Positions 1-7,727 are shown, counted from the stretch's first letter. The stretch: DNA of 64,000 nt from Chersky-840 sp035532735 (GCA_035532735.1 DATKQM010000031.1:1-64000), one strand, 5' to 3'. Translations and numbers: made by a program. The notes: generated by a model not told the origin, from the sequence alone.

Positions 1-1
1 C

Positions 2-461
2 TCAGTCGGTCAGTTTCGACGCGAGCACATCGAGGGTTTCATGGAGGATCTCCTTTGGGAGCGCTCGGCCGCCACGGCGTCGGTGCGGTCCAGGGCGCTC
101 CAGCAGTTCTCCGGGTGGCTGGCGGACGACGGGCACGTGGATACCGACCCCATGGCCAAGATGAAGGTCCCCTTTGTCCCCGCAACAGCCCGTGCCCATC
201 CTCACTGAGGCTGATCTGAAGGCCCTGCTGGCGACGTGTCGGTCGAAGGGCCTTCGAGGACCGAAAGGACGAGGCGATCATCGGTCTTCTGGCCGACACT
301 GGCATGCGCCGGGCGGAGGTGCTCGGGATGGGGTGCGAGGATGTCGACCTCGACGTGGAGGGTCGTGTCCGTGCTCGGGAAGGGACACAGGCGACGTCAA
401 GTCCCCATCGGAGCCAAAACCATGGATCCGCTACCACAAAACCTGTGTCACGACGTATAAC
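2..461 (+). pseudogene. Tyrosine recombinase (phage-type integrase), frameshifted and truncated
   Basis: The first 207 bases read as a SAM-like N-terminal core-binding domain (FMEDLLWERSAATASVRSRA ... GWLADDGHV). The reading then moves to a second frame (PVPILTEADLKALL), a third near 255 (DEAIIGLLADTGMRRAEVLG, the region carrying the first catalytic Arg), and a fourth near 370 (VLGKGHRRRQVPIGAKTMD, the catalytic Lys beta-hairpin). It stops at about 450, before the HxxR, His/Trp and Tyr motifs. At least three frameshifts plus loss of the C-terminal half mean it cannot make an active enzyme. It probably marks an old integrated element; the start lies outside the window. Confidence 0.8.
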
Positions 462-602
462 GCGTTCTTGCCTGACGATTGAGTGAGCGAGATTGCGTGA
501 GGTCGCGCCCACTATGTGCTGCGTTGTCAGCGTTACTCGTCGCGCTGTGCCGTAGTCCTCTATTAGTCCCACCGGCCACCTGTCACGATCGAAGTGTCCT
601 GC

Positions 603-640
603 CCCCGACGGGGTGGAGTGGGGGAGCCACCCCGTCGGGG
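603..640. repeat. Perfect 14-bp inverted repeat (hairpin)
   Basis: CCCCGACGGGGTGG at 603-616 is repeated as its exact reverse complement at 627-640, separated by a 10-nt loop. No T-run follows on either strand, so it could be a GC-rich terminator-like hairpin or an element end. It sits in the roughly 290-base non-coding stretch between the integrase remnant and the next small gene; I see nothing else in that stretch. Confidence 0.5.
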
Positions 641-751
641 TAAGGCAGTTCCTGTGGCAAGTAGCGATCTGGTCGGAATCTCCCAACCTCTCGTTTGCCC
701 AAGTTCCTCGCGTAGCGTGTGCGACGCTCGTGGGGTTAGAAGGTGAAGTAG

Positions 752-952
752 GTGCAAGTACGGACAGAGACCAGCATCACAACTAACGTGAGAGCGTTCA
801 ACGACAAAGACCGGCCCCCACGGAGGTACCCGTCGGGTCGGCTGTGTGCGGATCATGCGTGTGACACACGCCTTTCGATTTACAACCAAGGTTCTTACTG
901 CTCACTGCACACAAAGGATGTGATGCGCGTCAGGGGCAAGAGGGCCGTTTGA
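752..952 (+). CDS. Small Cys/His (zinc-finger-like) protein of unknown function
   Basis: A 66-residue protein starting at GTG, with AGAAGG eight bases upstream as a good ribosome binding site. The C-terminal half carries C32-x4-C37-x12-C50-x2-H53 around the segment CDTRLSIYNQGSYCSLH, followed by a basic tail (RVRGKRAV). Short CxxxxC...CxxH segments with a TRLSxYN core recall small actinobacterial hypothetical proteins, and the spacing would suit a single zinc site. The gene stands alone in the decayed zone. The function is unknown; the coding call rests on the ribosome binding site and the Cys/His pattern. Confidence 0.5.
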   Translation: MQVRTETSITTNVRAFNDKDRPPRRYPSGRLCADHACDTRLSIYNQGSYCSLHTKDVMRVRGKRAV

Positions 953-1019
953 CGCCATCCGCTTTTCGAGAAAGCTCCTATGGCGGGTGCGTCTTGGACT
1001 TGGTCTTCTGCGAGGCGCG

Positions 1020-2273
1020 TTAGTTGCCGAAATCCCAGCTCTCCCCGATCTCGTAGCGGTGCACGACGTTTTTGGCGATGAGGATCTTGTGGACCTCGTC
1101 GGGGCCATCGGCGAGTCGGAGGGTACGCGCCCCCAAGTACATTGCGGCCAGTGGCAGGTCGTTGGACACACCGGCCGCGCCCCACACCTGGATGGCGCGG
1201 TCAACTACCCGGCTGTACGCGGCGGGCACGAACACCTTGATGGCCGAGATATCGGTTCGGGCCGACCCATCCCCCTGGTCCATCTTTTCGGCGGCGTGGA
1301 TCGTCATCAGGCGCGAGGCCTGGATATCGATGTAGCTGTCGGCGATGAACCCTTGGATGAACTGCTTCTCTTTCAGCATGCCGCCGTGAACCCTGCGTTG
1401 ACAGGCACGCTCGACCATGAGATCGAAGGCCCGCAACATCTGACCGACGGAGTTCATGCAGTGGAAGATACGGCCCGCTCCGAGGCGGTCCTGGGCGGCC
1501 TGGTGACCTTGTCCGACGTGACCCAGGGCGTTGTCGGCGGGAACCCGGACGTTGTCGTAGATCACCTCGCAGTGATCGGAGCTGTCGCGCCCCCAGATCC
1601 CGATACCCCGGACGATATTGACGCCCTTGGTGTTCGTGGGGACGATGATCTGGACCATCTGGCCGATGTCATGTTGGCTGCCCGGTTCGCTGACCCGGCA
1701 CATGACGATGAAGAAGTCCGCGGCGATGCCGTTCGACGTGAACCACTTGTGGCCGTTTATCACCCACTGATCGCCCTCACGCACGGCGCTGGTGTCGAGT
1801 GACCGAGGGTCGGACCCGGGGTTGTGGGGTTCTGTCATCGAGAAGCCTGACTCCATTGACCCGTCGATCAGGGGGAGTAGCCACTTCTGCTTCTGCTCCT
1901 GCGTGCCGTACTTGACGAGGATCGTTTGGTTCCCGGAGTTCGGTGCCACCACTCCAAAGAGCGACGCCGCCCCGATGGCGTAAGCGAGCACTTCGTTCAT
2001 GTAGGCATGGGCGAGGAAGTCGAGGCCCATCCCTCCGTACTCCTTCGGGAGGTGCGGTGCCCACAGTCCGGCTTCCCACACCCGCTGCTTGATCTCTTCG
2101 CGGAGCTGATGTGCCTCGCGACGTTGGTGTTCGGGAACGTCGGATTCGCGGCTCAGGTTCCACAGCTTTGCCTCGTTGGGGAGGATGTCGTCGTTGACGA
2201 TTTGCGCCGTTCGCATGCGGATATCGTTGATGCGATCGTCGAGCGTGGGAATGGGCTTCACGTTCATTGGCAT
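1020..2273 (-). CDS. Acyl-CoA dehydrogenase, ACAD10/11-like
   Basis: A 417-residue FAD-dependent acyl-CoA dehydrogenase, which introduces a trans-2 double bond into acyl-CoA and passes electrons to ETF. The N-terminal helical domain (about 1-140) leads into the beta-domain with the FAD/substrate signature SMTEPHNPGSDPR (145-157), and a C-terminal four-helix domain follows. The C-terminal ADGPDEVH (388-395) is the pattern of ACAD10/11-like members, where Asp replaces the Glu of MCAD-type YEGT motifs. I start at MPMNVKP rather than 50 codons upstream because family members begin here and a GAGAGG lies nine bases before the ATG. The upstream codons read as non-coding. No beta-oxidation partner adjoins it, so the natural acyl-CoA cannot be inferred. 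Confidence 0.88.
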   Translation of the reverse strand: MPMNVKPIPTLDDRINDIRMRTAQIVNDDILPNEAKLWNLSRESDVPEHQRREAHQLREEIKQRVWEAGLWAPHLPKEYGGMGLDFLAHAYMNEVLAYAIGAASLFGVVAPNSGNQTILVKYGTQEQKQKWLLPLIDGSMESGFSMTEPHNPGSDPRSLDTSAVREGDQWVINGHKWFTSNGIAADFFIVMCRVSEPGSQHDIGQMVQIIVPTNTKGVNIVRGIGIWGRDSSDHCEVIYDNVRVPADNALGHVGQGHQAAQDRLGAGRIFHCMNSVGQMLRAFDLMVERACQRRVHGGMLKEKQFIQGFIADSYIDIQASRLMTIHAAEKMDQGDGSARTDISAIKVFVPAAYSRVVDRAIQVWGAAGVSNDLPLAAMYLGARTLRLADGPDEVHKILIAKNVVHRYEIGESWDFGN

Positions 2274-2387
2274 GAAGGGCAACCTCTCATCGTGTGCGAA
2301 CGGGTCAGGCCGGTGGATGTGCCATTGCCACCTCATATGACCACAGCTCGCTGTGGACGGCCACGGGCGGATGATCCCTCCCCGGTC

Positions 2388-2671
2388 GGTGACAAGTTCG
2401 TCGAGATGGACCGCTATATTCATGGCGGCTGAAGCGCTTGCTCAAGAAGACGCCTGGTCGCAACCTGCGAACGGGACAAGCCGACTGTTGGACCCGAACC
2501 TGGTTCCACGACCAGGGCCTGCACAAGTTCATGGGGACTATCCGATACCCGAAGGCAGCGTAACCATGTCCAGAAGACCGTCGGTGAGCTGTGTGCGGGA
2601 AAACCGCATGCACAGATCGAAAGGGGGATGGGGAACCGGGCTCGCTTTGCGAGTACCGTGTCCCTGACTAC
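2388..2671 (+). mobile_element. Group II intron remnant: 3' end with maturase C-terminus
   Basis: Two overlapping frames give the C-terminus of a group II intron reverse transcriptase/maturase. GDKFVEMDRYIHGG (2388-2429) shifts frame near 2422 into WRLKRLLKKTPGRNL and then WTRTWFHDQGLHKFMGTIRY, ending at TAA 2561-2563. Domain V follows 23 nt later, then a domain VI-like hairpin (2631-2664; GGGA/UCCC, CGG/CCG and CUCGC/GCGAG pairing). The 3' end is probably the AC at 2670-2671. The reverse transcriptase fingers/palm and the intron 5' end are missing, because the acyl-CoA dehydrogenase start lies only about 115 bases upstream. It is therefore a 5'-truncated, immobile fragment. Confidence 0.7.
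2586..2618 (+). ncRNA. Group II intron domain V
   Basis: A 33-nt hairpin beginning GAGCUGUG with the catalytic AGC triad at positions 2-4, a lower stem closed by CUGUG/CACAG, a two-base bulge (UG) on the 3' strand, an upper stem UGCGG/CCGCA and a GAAAA loop. This is the order and spacing of bacterial group II intron domain V, and it lies at the expected distance after a maturase stop codon. Confidence 0.75.
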
Positions 2672-2673
2672 CC

Positions 2674-2838
2674 ATGCCTTCTCCGAGTTGCCCGAAGTGC
2701 CAGTCCGACCAGCTCGACGAGGATTGGGGTAGCCACGGTGATGACTGCCCTGTCGGCGACCACCGGCATCTCATCTGCACGAACCCCGTCTGCCTGTGGA
2801 CCTTCACTGTGGCAGCGCGATCCGGGAAGACCCAGTGA
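2674..2838 (+). CDS. Small zinc-ribbon protein
   Basis: A 54-residue ORF beginning MPSPSCPKCQSDQ. Cysteines C6-x2-C9 and C35-x4-C40, with a further C25 and a His-rich middle (GDHRHLIC), fit a small zinc ribbon. Its TGA overlaps the GTG of the following Smr gene in a GTGA junction, so the two are probably translated together. The ATG lies three bases beyond the inferred 3' end of the group II intron fragment, so its transcription may start within intron sequence. No known function; a nucleic-acid-binding role is only a guess from the fold and its Smr partner. Confidence 0.6.
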   Translation: MPSPSCPKCQSDQLDEDWGSHGDDCPVGDHRHLICTNPVCLWTFTVAARSGKTQ

Positions 2839-3089
2839 AGCTCAAGTTGGACTTACACGAAGTCTACAACCGGGGTGAGGACATAGACCGAGCACTCCGT
2901 GGTGTCATCGACGAGGCGGTGGAGAAGAAGGCTGAACGAGTCGAGATCATCCCTGGGAAGGGCAGCGGCCAGCTCAAGAAGCGCGTCCTTCGATTCCTCG
3001 ATCAGAAGGAAATCAAGGCGCTGTACGACCGCGTCGAGAAGGACTCACGCAACTTCGGGAGGGTGTTCGTTCACTTCCGGTGGAAGTGA
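2835..3089 (+). CDS. Small Smr-domain protein
   Basis: An 84-residue stand-alone Smr (MutS2-type C-terminal) domain. The LDLHEV segment (5-10) matches the LDLHG motif of the family and PGKGSG (40-45) the HGxG/TGxG motif, near the end of an alternating alpha/beta fold that closes with VFVHFRW. Smr domains cut or bind nucleic acids, in some proteins acting on stalled ribosomes or branched DNA; the substrate here is unknown. The Gly of LDLHG is Glu here. The GTG start is chosen because it overlaps the TGA of the zinc-ribbon gene and removes a 13-residue N-terminus that matches nothing in the family. Confidence 0.8.
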   Translation: MKLKLDLHEVYNRGEDIDRALRGVIDEAVEKKAERVEIIPGKGSGQLKKRVLRFLDQKEIKALYDRVEKDSRNFGRVFVHFRWK

Positions 3090-3112
3090 CGTTCGAGTCC
3101 TCCAGTGCCAGT

Positions 3113-3144
3113 GGATCTGGATCACGAGATCGTGATCCAGATCC
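3113..3144 (+). terminator. Perfect hairpin after the Smr gene
   Basis: GGATCTGGATCACG and its exact reverse complement flank a 4-nt loop, starting 23 bases after the Smr stop. The 14-bp stem is strong but is followed by CTCGGCG rather than a U-tract, so a U-less terminator or an mRNA-stabilising hairpin is likely. Confidence 0.55.
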
Positions 3145-3537
3145 TCGGCGTTTCCCATGACACCTGGGTCGTTGGGAACCAGGAATCGCAGTCCGCAGAC
3201 AAAGCTCGAAAGCGTCATCCCGCGGAGATGCATTCACCGCACGTCGCCGGACCTGGAGGTGAGCGTGACGACGTTCCTGCGCTCCCGCCTCCTAATTTGG
3301 GCCACCTGAGGTCAACGTTCCATAGGTTCAGATCGACGTGGACTCACGCGGAACCATTCGGCACGAGCATATGACCCGTGGTGCTGAAGTGCGCCTCGGG
3401 GCTGTCAGGGGCGCGCTGACGATGGCGGGGTGGATCTGCGGACGGTGGGGGAGCCTGGCCCATGGAGGTTGGCGCGTCACCACAGCTGATCGGGGCGCCT
3501 CTCTGGGCGCGTAGCCTCGTGTCAAGGACAGAGGAGA
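3145..3537. other. Intergenic stretch without a recognisable gene
   Basis: About 390 bases separate the Smr hairpin from the next ORF. The short ORFs here on either strand have no recognisable motifs or good ribosome binding sites. Near the end, TAGCCT (3512-3517) is a plausible -10 box for the following gene, giving a leader of roughly 14 nt that contains AGAGGAG. Confidence 0.4.
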
Positions 3538-3801
3538 ATGACCGTGGAAGACGCGACAAGCATTGAGGTGGACAGGATCACCGAAGTACTGATTGACGGG
3601 ATCTGGCACCCCGTGATCCCCGGCACCCTTCGTATGGTTCCATTCGAGCTTGCTCCCGAGCACCTTTCAGTTCCAGGGATCGGATTCCAGTCGGGGCCGA
3701 CGTCCTCCCGACGAAGCAAGGAGGCTATCTACGCCCCCCTGACGTCAGTATCGGCTGTCAAGACTCTGGACGACGCTCGAACTCAACAGCCGAGAGGCTA
3801 A
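3538..3801 (+). CDS. Hypothetical protein
   Basis: An 87-residue protein with an AGAGGAG directly before the ATG and a TAGCCT -10 box 20 bases upstream. The middle (VDRITEVLIDGIWHPVIPGT, then PFELAPEHLS) reads like a compact beta-rich domain, and the C-terminus is polar. No Cys pairs, membrane segment or signal peptide are seen. I do not recognise the family. Codon use and the upstream signals support it being real. Confidence 0.55.
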   Translation: MTVEDATSIEVDRITEVLIDGIWHPVIPGTLRMVPFELAPEHLSVPGIGFQSGPTSSRRSKEAIYAPLTSVSAVKTLDDARTQQPRG

Positions 3802-3917
3802 ATCCGGCGCCGCCTACGCCATCTGCCGATGGGGGAGAGGACCTTCATCTACTCAGGCGGGTCGCTACCAGCCCGGGGCGCTAAGGAACGCTCTTCGGGT
3901 GGCCTCATTACTCTTCG

Positions 3918-4256
3918 TTGAGTGGCGAAGAGCTGGCAGAAGGAATGGTGGTGGATATGGCTGGAGCCAACCGGGCAGAAATCAGAATCGTCGACCGGAC
4001 CACCGTCAAGGAGGTCGGCGACAGGATCGAGATCGAATGGCGGCTGAGCGCCAAACCCGAACTTGAGTGGGCCGAGATTTTTCAGTTGGCAGCTCCATCA
4101 GACCGCCATGGCTCCCCCGAATGGGTCAAGGGTGGTAGCCCTGATGTGATGGGAAGTGTCGTCCGATGGTTTGTTCCCAGCGGGGAAATCGAGAACGCCG
4201 ACGCTGAGGTGCAACACCGTTTGTCGGTGGCGAACCAGAGGTTCGGGTTGGGGTAG
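3918..4256 (+). CDS. Hypothetical protein
   Basis: Up to 112 residues from a TTG; the internal ATG at 3957 (MAGANRAEIRIVDR) is an equally good start, since AGAAGGA at 3937-3943 lies 13 bases before it. The segment EVGDRIEIEWRLSAKPELEW alternates charged and hydrophobic residues like beta strands, followed by WVKGGSPDVMG. There is no membrane segment or metal-binding motif. I do not recognise a family. It lies between the other unknown gene and the tnpB remnant. Confidence 0.45.
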   Translation: MSGEELAEGMVVDMAGANRAEIRIVDRTTVKEVGDRIEIEWRLSAKPELEWAEIFQLAAPSDRHGSPEWVKGGSPDVMGSVVRWFVPSGEIENADAEVQHRLSVANQRFGLG

Positions 4257-4349
4257 AGGATTGCGGATTGCAGCGCTTCGCCGGACACGCCGATGTCACG
4301 ACGGCACCCGTGGTTCGGTCGTACTCGCCCCGTTGTGATGTGGCCCAGC

Positions 4350-5230
4350 GTGCGGCGTGACCCGGTTTCCGAGGCGCAAGAAGGCACTCGTACCTTCTCG
4401 CTACTACGCCGGCACCTTCGGCCTCGAGGACGTCAGCTGAGGATCCCCACCGCGACCGGTGTCGCACCGCTCGTGGTGCGTCTCACCCGGGAGATCCCCT
4501 ACCCGGTTGGCTCGATCAGATCGGCGACGCTTCTCGCCGACGGGGCCCGGCTCTGTGTCGACGTCATGGCGGAGGTCGAAGTCGAGTCCTGCGAAGACAC
4601 ACCTGATCTCGACCGCATCGCCGGGGTGGACCTGGGCATCATCCACCCCCTCCAAGGGCCAGCGGGGATCGCGGCGCTGGAAGAAGTACCGGGCCCGGAG
4701 CAAGGTCCTCGAGGTCGTCATCACCGGCGCCTGGCTCAGGCCCGCCACGAAGTGGCCAGGACCGTGGTCGACTTCGCCCTCCGCCACCGCGTCGGCCTCC
4801 AGGTGGTGGGTGATCCCCGGGGCGTGCTCGATGGCGACGCCGGGGCCCGCCAGAACCTGGCCACCCGCAATTGGCGGGTGGGGCAACTCATCGACGTGCT
4901 GTCGGTGCGGGAACAGGGTTCCCAAACCCAAAGGCAGGAACCTCTCCTGTCGCCACTGCGATCTCGGCGCGCACCGCGACCTGGTGGGTGCCATCAACAT
5001 CGCCTCGAGGTCACCTCGAGGCGGAGTCAACGTCGACCCGAGCAGGTTGGCGATCACGCACCGTCGAGCCGGACGGCATCAGCCGGGCCGGACCCGGCGT
5101 GACCCGAGACGGGTGGCTCTGGAGCAACGGGGCCACCTGTTGGGTCTGGGGCCGGCCATGGCCCGCTCTGTGGACGTCGAAACTGACCGACACAGAGAGT
5201 CGCTCGCCCGGGATGCTTCGGCAGCCTGAG
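4350..5230 (+). pseudogene. IS605-family TnpB (OrfB), frameshifted with internal deletions
   Basis: Fragments of a TnpB RuvC-like nuclease appear in three frames. VTRFPRRKKALVPSRYYAG comes first, then RIPTATGVAPLVVRLTREIP, then the RuvC-I motif in DRIAGVDLGIIHP. SRRWKKYRARSK and RRLAQARHEVARTVVDFAL follow with bases lost between them, then ARQNLATRNWRVGQLIDVL. Finally CGNRVPKPKGRNLSCRHC (zinc finger) and AHRDLVGAINIAS carry the last catalytic Asp. Sequence between the QLIDVL helix and the zinc finger, which holds a catalytic Glu region in intact proteins, is missing. No tnpA is present. The element is dead. Confidence 0.8.
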
Positions 5231-5235
5231 CGAGG

Positions 5236-5275
5236 AACCGGCAACCGTGTCCACCGCGGGCAAAGGTTGCCGGTT
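5236..5275. repeat. 11-bp inverted repeat after tnpB, possible IS605-type right-end hairpin
   Basis: AACCGGCAACC at 5236-5246 is matched by GGTTGCCGGTT at 5265-5275 with an 18-nt loop, starting a few bases after the tnpB stop. IS200/IS605 elements carry subterminal palindromes at their ends, and the guide RNA of TnpB spans the right end, so this fits a relic of that end. The assignment is inference. Confidence 0.45.
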
Positions 5276-5493
5276 GCGGCACTATTCCCAAAAGCAGGTG
5301 CCCGGCCCCGCTACTCCCCGGATCATGTGGAGCCACCGAGGGGCTCCCAACGTCCAGAGCGTAGGCGACGTGACCTCGCCGCTCGGCCCGGACCCCGGTG
5401 GTCATCGGCGCTCCGGGATGCGAGCGTCGACGGCGACGCCATAACCTCGGACACTGCTCGGGCGCTCTCGGGCCGGAGGGGGAGAGACTTCAG

Positions 5494-6738
5494 GTGACGA
5501 CGATCAGCGGTTGGGTGGCCCCGGGTTTCGAAGCGGTTCGCGACGTGTTCCAAGCCAATTTCGACGCTGGCGTCGAAGTGGGGGCTGCGTTCGGGGCCTA
5601 TCACCGCGGACAGAAGGTGGTGGACCTCTGGGGAGGCGTAGCGGACGCCCGTACCGAAGCACCCTGGGAGGAGGACACCTTGGTCCTCGTGTATTCGACC
5701 ACCAAGGGCGTGGCGGCGATGTGTGCCAACCGGCTGGCCCAAGAGGGTGCCCTCGATGTTGAGGCACCGGTCGCCACCTACTGGCCCGAGTTCGCGCAGG
5801 CGGGGAAGGAGGCGGTCACCGTGGCCGATGTCCTGTCCCATCGAGCCGGGTTGGCGTGGGTCGACGGCACGATGTCATTTGACGACATGGTCCGGTGGGA
5901 TCCGGTCGTCGAAGCGCTCGAGCGCCAGTCGCCATCGTGGCCGCCGGGCACGGCTCACGGCTACCACGCCACGACCTACGGCTGGCTGGTGGGCGAAGTG
6001 GTGCGCCGGGTCACCGGGATGAGCATCGGCACCTACCTTCGGAGCGAGATCGCAGGACCGCTCGGCGCTGACTTCTTCATCGGCCTGCCCTCCACCGAGG
6101 AGCCCCGCGTGGCGAGGCTGGTGTCGTTCATCGAGGGCCTCAGTTCAGGCACGGCGATGCTCAGCGCAAAGCTCGACGGCGCGTCGCACTCGGGACCGGA
6201 CATGGCGGAGTTGGCCGAGCTGGCCAAGACCTACTTCGCTCCCGGTGGACCGCTCCTTAAAGCGATGTCCGCTCCCGGTGGCGCTCTCACCGACGAAGAG
6301 GTGTGGCACAGCCCCCGGCTCCATGCGGCGGAGATCCCCGCTGCCAACGGCATCTGCGACGCCCGTTCGCTGGCTCTGCTCTATGGCGCCTGTGTGGACG
6401 AGGTCACCACCCCGTCGGGCCGGGCGTTCCGGATCCTGTCCCCCGAGCAGGTCGATCGGGCGGTGCACCAGCAGACCAAGGGGCCCGACGAGGTACTTAT
6501 GGGCCTCGACATCCAATGGGGCCTCGGGTTCAACGTGAACAACGGCATCATCAGCGCGGCGGGCCTTGGAGGCCCACGGGCGTTCGGGCACTTCGGCATG
6601 GGGGGGTCGGCCGGATGGGCGGATCCCGACCTGCGACTGGGCATGGGATACGTCATGAACCGAATGGACATCGGCACCACCGGCGACACCCGGAGCTTCA
6701 GGCTCATGCGCGCCTGTATCGACGCTGCCTCGTCATGA
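5494..6738 (+). CDS. Serine hydrolase, class C beta-lactamase-like (family VIII esterase type)
   Basis: A 414-residue cytoplasmic-looking enzyme (no signal peptide) of the beta-lactamase/transpeptidase fold. The nucleophile motif is S68-T-T-K71 (VYSTTKGV). The Tyr motif region is GYHATTYGW (from 156), and a GHFGMGG loop near the C-terminus stands where KTG/HTG occurs. This set is typical of family VIII esterases such as EstB, which hydrolyse short-chain esters or lactones; the substrate is not deducible. I start at the GTG because GGAGGGGGAG precedes it and the 32 codons upstream are Arg/His-rich without family match. Its TGA overlaps the ATG of the MDR gene, so the two form a coupled pair. 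Confidence 0.88.
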   Translation: MTTISGWVAPGFEAVRDVFQANFDAGVEVGAAFGAYHRGQKVVDLWGGVADARTEAPWEEDTLVLVYSTTKGVAAMCANRLAQEGALDVEAPVATYWPEFAQAGKEAVTVADVLSHRAGLAWVDGTMSFDDMVRWDPVVEALERQSPSWPPGTAHGYHATTYGWLVGEVVRRVTGMSIGTYLRSEIAGPLGADFFIGLPSTEEPRVARLVSFIEGLSSGTAMLSAKLDGASHSGPDMAELAELAKTYFAPGGPLLKAMSAPGGALTDEEVWHSPRLHAAEIPAANGICDARSLALLYGACVDEVTTPSGRAFRILSPEQVDRAVHQQTKGPDEVLMGLDIQWGLGFNVNNGIISAAGLGGPRAFGHFGMGGSAGWADPDLRLGMGYVMNRMDIGTTGDTRSFRLMRACIDAASS

Positions 6739-7703
6739 AGGCGGCCGTCTACTACGAGACCGGTGGACCCGAGGTCTTTCGCTACGAGGACGTTCCCGAC
6801 CCCGTGGCCGGGAGCCGGGACCTCTTGGTCCGGGCCGAGGCGATCAGCATCGAGGGTGGCGACACGCTGGCACGCGCCATGGGCGAGCTCGCCGCGGTGC
6901 CCCACATCGTGGGGTACCAGTGTGCGGGGACCGTCATCGCCACCGGTGCCGATGTCGAGGGATTCTCCGTCGGTGACAGGGTCGTGGCCTTGGGCCTCGA
7001 CGGGTCTCATGCCGAGCTCCGGGCCGTCCCGACGTCGTTCTGCTGGCCGGTGCCAACGGGACTGTCCATCGAAACAGCGGCCTGTGTCCCGGTGGCCTTC
7101 GGGACCGCCGACGACTGTCTCTTCGAATTCGGACGACTCCAAGCGGGGGAGACCGCGTTGGTGCACGCCGGCGGGAGTGGTGTGGGGATCGCGGCCATCC
7201 AGATGGCGAGCCGTGCTGGGGCGCGGGTGCTTGCCACCGCATCCAGCGACGAGAAGCTCTCTCGTCTCGCTCCGTTGGGGCTCGACGACGGGATCAACTA
7301 CGCCACGACCGATTTCGTAACAGAGGTGCGCCGGCTCACCGAAGGTCGGGGTGCGGACGTGATCGTGGACTCGGTGGGTGGGCCGATCCTGCAGGGGAGC
7401 CTGCACTGTCTTGCCTATCGCGGCCGGTGCGTCACCGTCGGCGACGCGGGTCGACGTGGCGGCGAACAGTTGGACGTCTCGACGTTGCGTCCCAACAACC
7501 AGAGCTTGATCGGGGTCTTCCTGGGCGCCGAGCTCTTCTTGAACCCCCGGACCCACGCCATGATCGCCCGCCATCTCGACGAGATCGCTTCTGGCTCCCT
7601 GCAGGTCGTGATCGACCGCCGCTTTGCACTATCGGACGCGGAAGAGGCCCATGCCTACATCGAGAGCCGCCAGTCGTTCGGTCGCGTCCTGCTCCTTCCC
7701 TGA
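6735..7703 (+). CDS. NADPH:quinone oxidoreductase-like MDR protein
   Basis: A 322-residue medium-chain dehydrogenase/reductase lacking the zinc ligands of alcohol dehydrogenases. The GroES-like N-terminal domain (MKAAVYYETGGPEVF...) is followed by a Rossmann domain with the nucleotide-binding loop HAGGSGVG (144-151), and by DVIVDSVGG, typical of quinone reductase/zeta-crystallin members that use NADPH. The ATG overlaps the upstream hydrolase stop (ATGA). Coupling to an esterase suggests a shared catabolic or detoxifying step, but no substrate can be named. Confidence 0.88.
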   Translation: MKAAVYYETGGPEVFRYEDVPDPVAGSRDLLVRAEAISIEGGDTLARAMGELAAVPHIVGYQCAGTVIATGADVEGFSVGDRVVALGLDGSHAELRAVPTSFCWPVPTGLSIETAACVPVAFGTADDCLFEFGRLQAGETALVHAGGSGVGIAAIQMASRAGARVLATASSDEKLSRLAPLGLDDGINYATTDFVTEVRRLTEGRGADVIVDSVGGPILQGSLHCLAYRGRCVTVGDAGRRGGEQLDVSTLRPNNQSLIGVFLGAELFLNPRTHAMIARHLDEIASGSLQVVIDRRFALSDAEEAHAYIESRQSFGRVLLLP

Positions 7704-7727
7704 CAAAGAGCGTGCACAGAACGATCC

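Noticed and set aside
1926..2432. 168-codon plus-strand ORF opposite the acyl-CoA dehydrogenase
   Set aside because: Most of it is antisense shadow; only its last 15 codons are meaningful, as part of the maturase remnant.
4269..4362. LQRFAGHADVTTAP..., resembling the C-terminal GHxxxxTT of a tyrosine recombinase
   Set aside because: Only about a dozen residues fit and the catalytic Tyr is absent; too little to call.
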